A DNA stretch of 64,000 bases. Source: Cardiocondyla obscurior (lineage: Eukaryota > Arthropoda > Insecta > Hymenoptera > Formicidae). The stretch covers positions 234,499-298,498 of the forward strand of contig NC_091868.1 of NCBI RefSeq assembly GCF_019399895.1, given 5' to 3'. Position 1 is the stretch's first letter. Every line of letters begins with the position of its first letter. This document shows, piece by piece, positions 1 through 12,790 of the stretch. The notes beneath the pieces were generated by a model. That model saw nothing but the letters and a program-made list of their open reading frames with translations, was not told the origin of the DNA and searched no databases. The position numbers and the translations under genes are program-made.

Positions 1-947
1 AGCCGCGAAAGCGCGAGCGTCGCCGCGCGAACGGCCGTTGTCAACGTGGCATTACTAATTCAGGAGGCGGTCGCAATGCCGCAACGTTATACGCCAGACG
101 ACGCATTCTGCATAGCGTATTCAGCGGCACAATGGGCCGTGGGGTGCGAGTTTTGAAATATGAATATGAATACGGGCGGCTGCATGCTTCGTCGAATCGC
201 GCTCACTCGTTGAAGACGGCCCTACCGAGCTGCGGATCGATGTCCGCTTGCCACCCTCGTCTTTCACTATGCGGCATGATTTTCCCGCGGGTCGTCCCGC
301 ATCCCTCGAACGTAGGCTGACTCCCCTGACCGAATCTCGCCTTGGGGGTTGTCGTCAAAAATTGCTGTCCCTTTCCGCAAAGTGGACACGTGTCGCCTAG
401 GATTCTCTTATTATTATTAGAGAATAAATTTCACCGTAGTTTAGTCACGTATGTCAAATTGCGTCGTAACTGAGAACTCGATAATAAGCGAAAGCTAATC
501 GTGATGAAAAAATATTTTTTTTAATTTTTAATTTATATCGCTTGAACACTGGTAATTTATAGAACGCAGTTATCGACGTATCGGCAATAGTTAAAATGCC
601 GCAGCTGAGCTTTCCGTCTAATTCAGGAATGGTTTTATCAAACGCAAATTACTAATCTAAGAATATACAATTAGCAATTTGCCCGTGCGAAATTTATAGA
701 GGAATTGTGCAAATTTTACCACACGATCGAAATCTATTTTCGTATTCTCTTTATATTAATGCTATTCAAGGCATTGATTATAAATTTAATTGTTGCTGAA
801 CTTTGGAGCGGAATATAAAATTTCCTTATACTGAATTTAGCTGAATCGACTTGATTTTGAAACACGCGTGTTGATAAGCTGGAAAATTGTTTTCTTATAC
901 CCGAGTGGAAATTTATCTAGGTATCTTTAAAAAATTAAGTTGTCATT

Positions 948-969
948 AAAAAAAAAAAAAAAAAAAAAA
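948..969. repeat. Poly-A run (22 nt)
   Basis: Uninterrupted A run in AT-rich noncoding DNA. No adjacent retroelement body was recognised. Confidence 0.9.
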
Positions 970-3900
970 GAACAAAATCTGTCCAGCGCGAATTATGCAT
1001 CCGAATAGATATCTAAACGTTTCTGGCCGTGCACTTGTTTATTGTTGTGTGTTGATCTTACGCAATGCTCGCTCGACTGCCGAATTCGTCGGTCGCCGCA
1101 AAACCGGTTCTCGCCGTCTTCTGTCCGCGCGTCCTCCACCTTGCGATCTTGGAATGCGAAGGCTGAAGGCTGCCGGCCGATGTAAACACACGCATGCACT
1201 CACTCTACCGCGGAGATCGGCGGGCCTGGCGCCGAGCGGTCTGGGCAGTCTAGCACGTGTTATGTAGGTCAAGACGCGCAGTAGGACAGTCGGGACAAAA
1301 AATATTTAGACATCTAGCTTTTCTAGCTCGTTAGGTAGGCGTACGTTTTTGTAATGCCGTGTTACGTGTGTGCCTCGGCGACTATTGCGCGATGCAAACT
1401 ATCGTCGACACACGTACACTTCCTTTACAAGCGACAGATGTGCGCGGCCGATAGAAATCGTAGCTGATCTCAGCGGTGCACAATGTGGCTCTAAAACCGC
1501 GTTATCAACGACGTGACCGACCCAAGAAAGCTTTGCAACTACATCACAATGTAACAGGCACTTTATTCTTATTTTCGCGAATAACGGTTTAATTAGGAGA
1601 AATTAAAAGCGTTCTAAACTTGTATTTTTTTATCTTTACGCGCGCGATTCCCTCCGATATTCCGTGCCGAAAGAATATAATTTCTAATGACTCGATATTG
1701 ATCACGCCAAGTAATTTCAATCCTCAATTATATACTTCGATACTGTTCGTTTTTCCTATTCGATTCGTTTAACTTACCGACAGCAAACAACGGAAGAAGA
1801 TAAACGCTCCTCCGTTGGGCAACGTAAAGTTTATATCTCAATTGCGAAGTTTTTATTAATAGTTACGCAGCAACGTCTTCTGGCTCCTCGAGCCAGTTAT
1901 CGCTGGGAAAATGGCTAGAATTTTCCGCGCGTTGACATTCTCGAGACGTGGGGCGGCGGGTGGCGAACGCAGTTCGCGGCGTAGTTTTCTCCCCCGGTTA
2001 TTTGAGAATTTACGGTCGCCCCCGTAAGTTTTCTACCAAGTTTCGATATTTCTCGCCGGGGCCGTGGTATCTATTAACATCCATCTCCTGACAAATAGAA
2101 CCGCGCGCCGAGAAATATCATGGTGCACCGCGGTTGCATCCACCTCTCGCGCGTCGCCATCGACCCGTTGTTTACAACGCTTAATCGTTTTTGTCAGAAA
2201 GTTGAGAAAACGGCTTTCATTCCATTCGAGTTTCAACGCGACGCTTTTTGACTTCCGCCGGCGATCGACAAACTTCCCGTATCGACGGACGAACTTCGCA
2301 GTATGCTATCGCAGAAGCGTGGCGGCGGGGAAAAAAAAATCGGTGACTCTTTGTCGCTTTAGTTCCCGACGATCCTCGCTGACGTGATAGAAAAGCATGA
2401 GAATTGTAACTTGAACAAAACCGATATCGAAATCTCATTTTCGAAGCGTCAAACTTGCCCGACAAATGCAACAATACCAAAATACGGCGTCGATCAATAA
2501 TGCCGCTATTCCGTCCAGTTAATTTTGCATTTCGCTTGATCGACTTTTTGAATCTATTTTCTGAAAATTATTTTAATTAATTCCACTCATTTTTAATAAA
2601 ATATATTCTTTAATTCGTATAATATACCATTCACTCGCATACATAAACAACGTAATCGATACGGCAAGTATAGACGCGCATTCGACGGTCCTAAAAGCGT
2701 CGCGGGGGAGTAAGATGAAGATCCGGTTCCATCGGTATTCAAATGTGTGCATTTCCACTCTATCTGCGACCAGAAAGCGTTATACGCCATCGATGCTCAT
2801 CGGTCGGGCGAATTTAATACCGAAAGGGGTTAACAATCTCGAGATCGTTGCCAATTCGGTTTTCGCGACCCCCGGACGATTTATTGATCGAAAGAGAGCC
2901 GATCGCTTTCCAGCTGAGGATTTCCGCCCAATCTCCTCCGGCCGGTCGTGCCGAAAGTCGCGCGATTAATTTTGCACGCGCGTTTCCTGGGCCGCGTAAA
3001 CCGGCGCGATATCGAGAACCGCGACCGACTGCGTGCATTACCATCCTCAGGTACTCTTAACCGCCGTTCAACCCTCGCGGCGTCAACCGTGGGCGATTTC
3101 AAGAGAGGGTTGCTCTCGGCAAGATGCTGCCGCCGGCAATAACCGGTAACGTATTACCTCTTCTGGTCGGTTGAGCGCATTTAGATCGCCTATTTGGCAA
3201 GGCGGCGGAATAACTTTGCGTTTTACTCTTGCGTTCACCCCCGCGCCGCGCGCCGTCACGAATCAAGCGCGAGAGAGCCGCGCCAACCGGCGACTTACGA
3301 CACGCGGGTTCGGTTTAGTGCTCGCTTGGATTTAAGGGTTGACGTGGTTTATTTCGAAACGGGACCCTCCCCCTTCTAAAAACATCCATTCTATTCCCGG
3401 TGAGCTTATTCGAAAGTGCCATAAAATTCGAAATGATAATATCTCGCTCGCTCGAAATATACGTAAACTTTTAAACTTTTAATATATTATTATTTTTTTC
3501 TTTTCTGTTTTTTTTTTTTTTTCCTCTTTCTCCTTTTCTGTTCATAATACTAAATTTTTAATTCCATTAAAAAAAAAAACCCGCTATCTTGATTAATAAT
3601 ACCTCCGAAGTTTACGTGTGAATGGTTGCGGTTTATCAAATTTAAATATTATATATTTATTGTCAAAATTTAGAGCAGCTGCTAGATACCTACTAAATCT
3701 GAAATTATACCGCACCTATTACCTGCCTGCTAGAAATACAAAGTTTACCGTATTATTTTATTTGTAGACTGCTTAAATTTTCGTCGATTTATTAAAACTG
3801 TTTTGCGTTATTGTAGAATATCATATTTTATTAAGATTGAGTTTACGTCGGGGAACGATATGTTAAATCAAGTCTGGTCTATTAACGAGAATAGCGTTTT

Positions 3901-5526
3901 ATCAAAGAACGTGGCGGGGGAGGGGTACGGTCAACTCGACGAGAATAAAACTTGACCTGTTCGCGCGTGAATTATTCGCCGTACCGCTCGTTGTGGCCGC
4001 GAACCGCAATTACGCGAATTACGCGAGCTGGCAATTCTGATGATCGTTCAGATACGGCCTGCCGCTTGCCGATCCGATAGGGCGCTTCGTCTGTGACGCG
4101 ACGATGCGTAGCGGTGATAAGCACAGCCGTGGATCCACGCAAGCCATGATAATGGCGCGAAAAATATCGATCGCCACTAATGGTGACAGATAAATGAAGG
4201 GGAGGAAAAAAAAAATAAAAAGAAAACTTATTTTCCCGCGAACGAAAGATTCGCCTTCCACAAATTCGAGCGCTAAATTGTCAAACTAATTGTTAAAATA
4301 ATATTAAACTGCGTTGATTAATTTACAAATGTATTTATCAAAGGTAGTTATTGCTTGGAATTGTTGAATATTTCGAAGCAGCTTAGATTTCTAAACGTCC
4401 TTTTCTAATCGTCCATTGATGATGTTATACAAATTGCTATTGCGGATTTGGCGCTTAACCGATATATCTCACAATAGGTAAAGTTTTGAGCGCTTAGGCA
4501 AACAATACAGAAACATCAATCGCCGAGATATTCGCGTTTGATATTACTCGAATCAGTGCATACGGTATATCATATTTGTTTTATTGCATATGTACTTCGC
4601 TATGGCACTTGTTTCCGAATAAATAATGTCGCATCGGGAAAACCGCAGTCTCTCACAGCGACGTATCAGCGTTAATTATACTGCTTCAAACATAGATTCT
4701 TTCAATTGAACACATGTAATTTGTTCAGGACGTGTGTTACACAGTCAAAGGTACGTCAATCGGACCGATCGTCATTAGAAATTAATTACTCGACCGCACA
4801 CCGTGTATTTCGGCGTTTGCAGTGTCAACGTGAATTCTAGTTGTTCACTTTCGACCTTTCTCTACTTCCTGTCCTTTTATTTCTCTTTTATTACTACAAT
4901 TATCTCGCAAATAGTTCTTTCTCTTTCTCTCGTTCTTTCGTTTCAATTTTGTAATATATTTAATATTAATTTCTCAAGATTGTAAAAAGGATATTTCTAT
5001 CGAAATTAAAAAGTATATAAAATTATTCCATCTACGAGCGAAAATGTTTAATAAACGGGGAAAGTTGCATGAAATGTTAACAATTGATTGAATAATAAAA
5101 TTACCAAATCGAGTAAACCGTGTTGACGAGAGATTGATATAACTGTTGACACATACATTTAAGTCCGAAGAAAATTCCGATCGTGTCACGCGGTCGACGA
5201 GCTCTCGGTTCATCTGATCCGCATTATATTCCCATTTTCCGCGTACGTGCCGACGACACAGTCGTCGTCGTCGCTATCGATACCATCGTCGCGCGAAAAG
5301 AGAGAAACGATCTAGCTCGGTCCTCTACGCGAACGGAAAAAAATCCCATTTCAATATTTCACGGCTTACGCCCTATCGCTCTTGGCTTGGCGTGCGTCGT
5401 TAATACGAAACACCCTCGCAAGTGAGGGAGCGCCGCGACGCGTCGCGATGTCGGTATCGCCAGACCCGCCCCGGCCTAACCTGCTGCAGGATGACGTATA
5501 GATTGCTCCCCTATCTTGTTCTCGAC

Positions 5527-5550
5527 GAGAGAGAGAGAGAGAGAGAGAGA
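5527..5550. repeat. (GA)n microsatellite, 12 units
   Basis: Perfect GA dinucleotide repeat of 24 nt. GA repeats are potential GAGA-factor sites in insects. Confidence 0.95.
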
Positions 5551-6741
5551 TCCTGCGGAAGCTGCGCGAGGATCGGGCCACCGCCTCTTCCGATCCCCGA
5601 GACCCGCGGCGAATTACATGGCAGTGCCATGCTTCATCGCATGCCAAAAGTCGGTGTACCCGGGATATCGTCGGCGCCAATTATCTCCGTCGTCCTATAA
5701 TGGAGTAATTATAGAACCACCGCGTTACATGTGGGCACGTCCGGCCGGAATTATTAACAGTTCCTTCTTATCCGACACGCGTTTAAGAGAGAAACACAGT
5801 GATATATTAACCCGGAGTGTAATTTTCTCGACGAAAGTGTCCGCCGTCTTCGTACAGACGTTACCTCCTGTACCGATACCCCTAGAGATTATCGACGTAA
5901 CGAAGTCGGTGTCATGTTACGCCGCACGGAGAGGATTCTCGGTGGCTTCCCACCTGTCGCAAGCTTCCTCAAGAGCTTCACGGATCCTTCCGAAACTTTT
6001 AAATTTAAAGATAGATTTCGATCCGGATATAAAGTACATTTGGTTTACAGCTACAGTATCTTAAGATTGATTTTGCTCAAAAGTGTCATAAAATATTTTA
6101 ATTTTAATAAATTTAATCAAACTTGCGTCGCGTAAGAAATAAATGCGTATTAATAAAATTAAATTAAAAAATTATTAATATTTAAATAACTTTTTATTAA
6201 AAAAAAAAAAAAAAGAAATGTAATATTCTACAACTTGCAAATTTTATTTCCATTGTAAAGGAACAGTTCTACAATAATCAAAGAATTTGTCGTTACAATT
6301 AAAGTTATAAAATCGCGAACCGGACACCTATTTTATTTAAAGTCTGAAATATTTTGCATTTACCATTATTCTATGTCACCGTGAGTGAAATGTAGGACAA
6401 TGCGGTATTAAAAGCACGATAGAAATAAAAAAAAAAAAAAGTAGCAATCTGTCTATATTATTCGATATTTCAAGCAAACTGTCTTGGAGCCGTTTACACT
6501 GCCTATGATCGATTGCGTCTGCCACTTCTAAAATTACGTAGATCAAAGTTTCATAAATTCGAGGGCGCAGTAATGCCGTCGCGTCGATATCTGTCAGTTA
6601 ATTCCGATATGCATACGCTGTCTTTCGCCGTATCGATACCGAGCGGGCGGAATTCAGCAGGAAAATTGTTGCTCCGGGGCACGTTTTAGTGCGCGCCGAA
6701 AAGTTACGTCTACAACAGCGCAAAATTGAATTAGCTCTGAA

Positions 6742-6766
6742 GCTCCTGGCTGCAAGCTTCAGGAGC
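6742..6766. repeat. Hairpin with 7-bp perfect stem
   Basis: GCTCCTG (6742-6748) pairs with CAGGAGC (6760-6766) across an 11-nt loop. An overlapping alternative stem GAAGCT/AGCTTC is also possible. Confidence 0.5.
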
Positions 6767-7792
6767 AGATAAGCTTTGAATTATGCAGTCGTTGTTGTTC
6801 TCGTGTTATTCGATCAAAATTACAACCTCACATTCTGCCGCATCAGTTATTTAAACTCTCTCGAAAGGTACATTATTCACAGCTCCGCAGTATACCTAAA
6901 TGGTTAGAGCTTTTCTGTCGAACCGTATCTAATGCTTTAAATTCAAAATTCCACTTTGAATTGTATTTAATAATTTTAAATAACTTGTAGAAAATTAAAT
7001 CAGCGTCGAATAGATATAAATTTTTTTTTGCCAGATATTTTTTTAGCGTGATCTTAACGTGACATATTTTTTTATTTCTTTTTTTTCCTGCGTATGACTT
7101 TATTTAAAGCAGAATTTAGCACTTTTGAGACATTTTTCACGTTAAGATTAAGTTTGGGATATGAGGAAGACTTTATGAAAGAACATGCACACGCGAGAAC
7201 GACGACGACCGCGACGACAGCATATCCGATTTTTCTCAAACCATATGCCGTCCCGTGCCATCTCGCAAGAATGACGAAACGTCCGGGAGGAATCTGCGTA
7301 TCCTTATAAAAGGACGCGATTTTTCACGCACCGGCTGGTCGGGATGTCACGTTTTCTTTCTCTCCTCTACCTTCCCCCGAATCCCGTATCTCGCCGAACG
7401 TAGCAAATGACTCGTGCACGTTGTAGCCGACACGGAAAACCCAAGGGAGGAAATCACCCCCGACTTTAGACATATCAGAACCCTGTACGAGCCGGCACGA
7501 TAAGAATAAATGTAAAAAAAATTGTAGGCGCGCAGCTATAACGCGGTAGTAATTTGCCGGTGGGTTTCGCGTAAAATATTTAACTCGTTAGCGTTTCGAT
7601 TTTACTTGGGCGTATTAATATTCTCTCAATTATGTATGCGCGCTAACTAAACAATCTCCCTCGCGTTAATGTTTCGCAATAATGTTTTATGTATCGCAGT
7701 TAAACATCCATTAATTAAACGTTTTTATTGATAGAACGAACCCTCTCGATTTTCCCCCTAAAGCCAGTACTGGACGGTGAGGATACGCGCGT

Positions 7793-7809
7793 CACGTACG
7801 TCGTACGTG
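7793..7809. repeat. 17-bp inverted repeat of CACGTACG
   Basis: CACGTACG and CGTACGTG flank a single T at 7801. CACGTG-like half sites suggest possible bHLH or other dimeric factor binding, which is speculative. Confidence 0.6.
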
Positions 7810-7902
7810 CGTCGGATACGTTAGTCGTAAACGGTCGGGAAATCACATTCCGGGATAGCGAGGGATGCGTGGTGGCCGCTCGCGATCCGATCTAGCGATG
7901 TG

Positions 7903-7916
7903 CACGGCCGGCCGTG
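7903..7916. repeat. Perfect 14-bp palindrome
   Basis: CACGGCCGGCCGTG is self-complementary. It lies about 100 bp from the inverted repeat at 7793-7809. Confidence 0.6.
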
Positions 7917-8462
7917 ATGCGGCATGGACCGAATGCTACTTGAGACATACTCCGTCGCCGGATCTTCGATAGGCCGCAACCACTAGTCGATTGTAAAGTC
8001 GAAGAATGCGCACAGACGGCTGGCGCGTACGTAGCGCAATGAAGTCCGTGAACCAAATATGCTCGATACGATCTTCCCGGATGAGCTCCGTAGGGTTTTA
8101 CGATGCGGCCGCGCCGTTACGATTCTTATTTTCTTCTTTAGACACGCGAACAAAAAAGGAGGCAAAAATATCTGAGATACGGTAAAAATAGTAGATTAAA
8201 AATATATTTGCCTCATACAAACGCTTCGTGCACGCGTGTAGTCATAAAAATTTTAATATTTAACAGCACTTGCTCTTCAGGGAATAGATTTGATATTTTT
8301 AAACGAAAGAAAAGTTCATGCAAACAATATTGCATATTTTTTTTTTTAAGTACTTTCTATCAATTACCGTGCTTTTTTTTTATTATTATTTCAATATTTA
8401 AATACCTGTTTGCCGAAACGAATAAATGGTACATTTATTACGCCATTTAAATAAGCTACATC

Positions 8463-8540
8463 CGCGGTAGTTTTTTTTTTTTTTTTTTTTTTTTTCAAAT
8501 ATAAGTGAGCGTGCGTTATTCTATTCCAATAACTACCGCG
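8463..8540. repeat. 10-bp inverted repeat flanking a 25-nt poly-T run
   Basis: CGCGGTAGTT (8463-8472) and AACTACCGCG (8531-8540) are exact reverse complements. The intervening segment begins with an uninterrupted T run (8471-8495). This might be a tiny degraded foldback element, but no target-site duplication was identified. Confidence 0.4.
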
Positions 8541-9251
8541 AGTACTATGATACGCCTTCGTTTGATGCAGCTTGTTCAGAAACAGTTCGCGAAGTTTTAA
8601 TGGATTCGCGGGACGTGCCGTATACGAGTTCGGACGTGTGTAGGTAAATTCGCGGTTTTGCCTCGTATCGATTAACGGGCTCGATATTCGCCACCGTTAC
8701 CGTGGATAAAGTCGCGTTAATGAACAAAGGACCCTCCTGTCGCCGCGTATTTTGCTGCCCGCGTCTTTCGCGCGAACGGTCTATTTCGCACGGATATCGA
8801 ACGCGAGAATCACGAGTGTAATCCCTAGAGGAATTGCATACGTGTTACCTTCGCGGATGTATCTATCTTCTTTTGTAACGTCGGAAACACAAGATACTAT
8901 AGAAGATAAACGGGAACGCGCGGGTACGTACGACGGCACGGTCTAAGGGGTGCAGCCGCGTGCGCAGTCGGCATGATCTATCGCGACAGGACGAATATTG
9001 CGCTTCGTATTATCCGGAACACGACAGGCTCATTTGTGGAGCCGAGTGGCTCTGCGCGGTGGCACTCGATCCCCGGATCGGTATGCATGGACACTAATGG
9101 GTCGAAGGATCCCATAGCCCCTGACACGTAGTCGTTGGCGGGGCCTGCCAGGTTCAGATAAACGGACAGGCAAAGAGGGCGGATTGGAGAAGCGAGGGGG
9201 CGGCTGGAAGGAGCATTGAGCAGAGTCGAGTGGATGCGGTTAGGGTACCCT

Positions 9252-9259
9252 TGACGTCA
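9252..9259. promoter_or_regulatory. Perfect CRE (TGACGTCA)
   Basis: This is the second exact CREB/ATF palindrome in the window, in a CpG-rich stretch about 450 bp upstream of the candidate exon at 9702-9770. Weak evidence by itself. Confidence 0.22.
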
Positions 9260-9701
9260 GTCACGCGCGTGGACGCGCCGTAGTTTCGCTGGAAAGGGAA
9301 ACATCCACTAATTAAGCTTGATATTAGAGAATTTCGGATGACGTGGCTCGCTCGCTCGAGATCTCGACCCTGCGTTGCGCATGCCGTTCGCGGTTGTTTA
9401 TGCACGTTCTCGTTAAGTAAATACGTAAACGCATAAACAAAGGAAAGCTAAAGGGAATGCGGAAGCGAATCATCCCCCAAGTGGCAATACGGGCGTGTGT
9501 GCCATTACGTTTCCTTAATTATCACGCGGTGGATCTGCCGATGCGTTTGAGATTCGCGGAACTTATTTAACTCGATCCCGAGAAACTTTCGAACGCTATC
9601 TACGTTTGTTCCCCTGCGAAATTAGTCCTTTCGGTTTAGGTTCTGTATCGCGGCGCCTCGCGCCAGCATCGCGTACGATTCGCGTTCTCTTTCTTCCCCA
9701 G

Positions 9702-9770
9702 GTAGCAGTGTTACCATTCCGTTCGAGTTGCCTCCGCGCGAAACTTATATTCGTCGGCTGCGAGACACGC
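9702..9770 (+). other. Putative 69-nt internal exon
   Basis: A strong pyrimidine tract ending TTCTTCCCCAG (AG at 9700-9701) precedes the segment. A very good donor, GTAAGTAAGT, starts at 9771. The length is 23 codons exactly and two frames are open; one reads SSVTIPFELPPRETYIRRLR. No homologue was recognised. It could be a coding microexon, an exon of a noncoding RNA or a distal TMTC leader exon. Splice-signal strength is the only real support. Confidence 0.3.
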
Positions 9771-9914
9771 GTAAGTAAGTGTTTCGCTGCATGGAAAGAG
9801 CAACTAGTTAACGAGAGAACTCGCGGCGGGTAAGGTAAGGCGAGCCCCGGCGTAATCGAATAGCGGATTGAAATGACATCCGCCACTCACGGGTAACTCG
9901 ACGAGACCTCAAGT

Positions 9915-9984
9915 GCCGTCAGGCTGAGTGGCTGACGGCTACACTCTATCTAGAGCGTGTAGTAGCGTGCGCACACGCTCTAGA
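9915..9984. repeat. Cluster of three overlapping hairpins
   Basis: GCCGTCAG (9915-9922) pairs perfectly with CTGACGGC (9932-9939). TCTAGAGCGTGT (9949-9960) pairs perfectly over 12 bp with ACACGCTCTAGA (9973-9984) around a 12-nt loop. The left arm of that stem can alternatively pair with TACACTCTA (9940-9948), leaving a 2-nt bulge, so the structures compete. No gene is evident around it. Confidence 0.6.
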
Positions 9985-12384
9985 CGGAGCCGTGCACGTT
10001 GACCATTATCGGCGCACGTTGCACGTAAGAAATGACTTTAGTGCGCGGGCCATATCGAATCTCCGCCGAGTAAAAGGAGCCCTCTCGTATATATCTCCTA
10101 TCTACGTACGTGGGCAGACTTCCCCTACACTTTTGTTAGTTTAACTCGCTTCTTATTTTCCCTATTACGGCGAAATGGCTTCCCCTCCGTTATACTTAAC
10201 ACAGCTACATCGATCAACGGGCATTCATGGGACGCGCACGTTGAAAATATGTTTGAAGTGTATAATGTTTCTGAAAGTACAATATTTTCTGCATTTATGT
10301 GTAAAATGATAGGTATAGATAATTGTGATTAGCTTCAAATTAAAATTTATATTCAGGTTATTTTATTTTAATTTATTCCCTTAGATGGAAAATAGATACT
10401 GCTAATTTTTTATTATTTCGCCATTGTTACTCAGTAGAAATTGAAATTTTGCTCCTTTATTTTTTTTCTTTCTTTTTTAATTAACGAGTATTAGTGGGCA
10501 AAGTGAATGGTAGTCTGTAACATAATGATTCGTTCTGTATAAGCGATCAACTTAGCGTGTTGTAGAAAGTATCCATGCTGTCTGAGCAATAATATATTAC
10601 CGCGAATGTTGCGGCCAACTGCATTGCGCTTTATCTCGCGGCTATCACGACTGTCTCTGAATAGTTTATAAATTGTTCATTCTGGCATTAGAGAGAGCCA
10701 CTGGCAGCAGGAAACGAAGCGATGTCGGTAAATCCAACTTATCCGATTCTCGAAATCGATTTTTCCGTGGCACTAAAAATTTTTAATACAGCGTCACATT
10801 TTGTAGTTTTATTTTGTTCATTGTTTCAATCAAGATCAGCACGTAATTTTCGCTCGAATTATGAAATAAAAATTTCTATTAGGAACATAAATTGTTTGAA
10901 ATAATGTGAAAAATTAATTAAACTTTTGTACTTCTATTTTACTAAAAAAAAAAAAAAGAAAATAATAATAAATAAAGAAAAAATTAAAATTAATATCGCA
11001 AAAATTCATGAAACTAGAAATATTTTTTCTCGTTTTCTATAATAACGAGAACGAGTTTCGTGAACATTATTTTTGTCTTAAAGTTTCGTACGTTAATGAC
11101 ATTCAAACGTGCTATACAAAGTGGTAGCGTACGATGTGCAAACACAGCCATGATACTTGAGCATGTAACAACCGTTTCTACCTCGCGTTACATTACGCGG
11201 GAGGATAGTAGCCGGGATGGAACAAGGTGGTCAGTAGTTAAGGCCAACGCGCGCGGCAGCCAGTTCTACCTTATCCATATTCCGAGCAGCCGCTATCAAA
11301 AGCGCTACTGGAACTGAAAATAGCTCCAAGCACATTTCTCTCGGATTATCTCCGCCAGCTGGTCTATCGTGTCGGAAACACTCATTCGTCCGAGAAAGGA
11401 ATGAGAAACAAAGCCGCGGATAATGGAAGAGAACGTTAAGACGCGGTGACGAATCGTACGGAGATCGTGCCGTTCTATCTGTTACTAGCAATACACTTGA
11501 AAGAATGAGAGCTTTACTATGAGAGTTCGTCGTCGAAAATCTTGCACGAGTCACGTTTCGATAACAAAAAAAATAATAAAAAAAAAAAAAGATAAAGTAA
11601 TATATGCAAAAATATAATATATGTACGCGGCTATACATAATTCTTTTCGCAGCTTTTATTATTAACGTTTACAAAAATAACAATCTGCGTGCACCATACG
11701 GATTATATTTTATCGAAAAATTCATTTTTCAAAACATGCATCGCTCGTAAAAGTAAATATTACACAAATAGATATATTTTCTATTGTTATAAAACATCAC
11801 ACGCATTTTTCCAATTTGATCCGGTTATTTGAAATATATATCCAATTAACGTTTACCGTTGAAGAATGATACATTTTTCTAATGATATTTTTAAACAAAA
11901 GCACGGGTATATTTGGCAGCTTTTTATCTTTAACCAATAAAAATATTGCTGTCGATTCTGGTAACAATATTGACATTTTTCACACCACGTTATCCCTTTG
12001 AGAGAAATACCGTTGTGAAAAATTTTCCGCCGCTTCATACTGGTAAACAACGATGTGCAATATTTAAATTTTACTATGTTGAACATCCACCTAATGCTGT
12101 TCTACATTCTCATTGTTAATTGATAAAATATGTTTTATTATTAGCTGACTACAATACCAAACATATTTTTTTTTATTCGTCGTGTACCATAAATCAGTAT
12201 TCAAATCCATCGGATGTGTTTTGCTGTTTTACAGTTCATTTATATTCCTCTGCACGTAAGCATTGTTGTCGATAGATAACAAAATCTTTAGAGTTGTGCG
12301 CTACGTCTCCACGTGGTCTTGACGACGCGCCAATTTATTAATGATAATAACGCGGCAGGAATCTATAACGGTGGTAGGGCGCGT

Positions 12385-12387
<3 letters not shown>

Positions 12388-12415
<28 letters not shown>
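12388..12415. repeat. Poly-A run (28 nt)
   Basis: Longest uninterrupted mononucleotide run I counted in the window. It is followed by TAAAATAAA. Confidence 0.9.
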
Positions 12416-12699
12416 TAAAATAAAGGTAAAGACGAACTGCATTTTCTGACCGAACTCGTGCGCGGGTGAATGCGCTTATCCCTTTTTGCCACTCAGCTAT
12501 TTCAGTTTCGCGGCGGCATTTTATCGCAGCATCTTCGTTGACTGCTGCTACGTTGACGCGGCGCGCTACAAGTACGTCAGAGTGGAAGATACGGGTTTTT
12601 ACGGGTGGCAACGAGGGAGGACGGAAAGGGGAGGCACGGCGACAGATAGTGCTCAACAAGTCGCGCCATTGCCCCGGGCTTTTCTCTCCCCGGGCTTAC

Positions 12700-12790
12700 C
12701 CCCGGCCTCTCCTCCCCCTCTCTCTTTCTCTCTCTTTTCGTCGCACTCGTCGTTTCTTCTCTCTCCGTCGTCTCCTCGTTCAACCCTTCG
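12700..12790. repeat. Pyrimidine-rich (CT) low-complexity tract
   Basis: CT/CTTT-rich strand-asymmetric segment. It generates long chance ORFs on both strands and is not itself coding. Confidence 0.7.

Larger units (their letters stand above)
1..9640. other. Noncoding DNA, no gene recognised
   Basis: AT-rich stretches (for example 420-970, 3400-3850, 6080-6470) alternate with CpG-rich ones (1000-1270, 1900-3340, 7760-8150, 8740-9400). Open frames of 60-180 codons occur but are not flanked by convincing splice sites and resemble no family known to me. It may be intergenic DNA upstream of TMTC. Confidence 0.5.
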
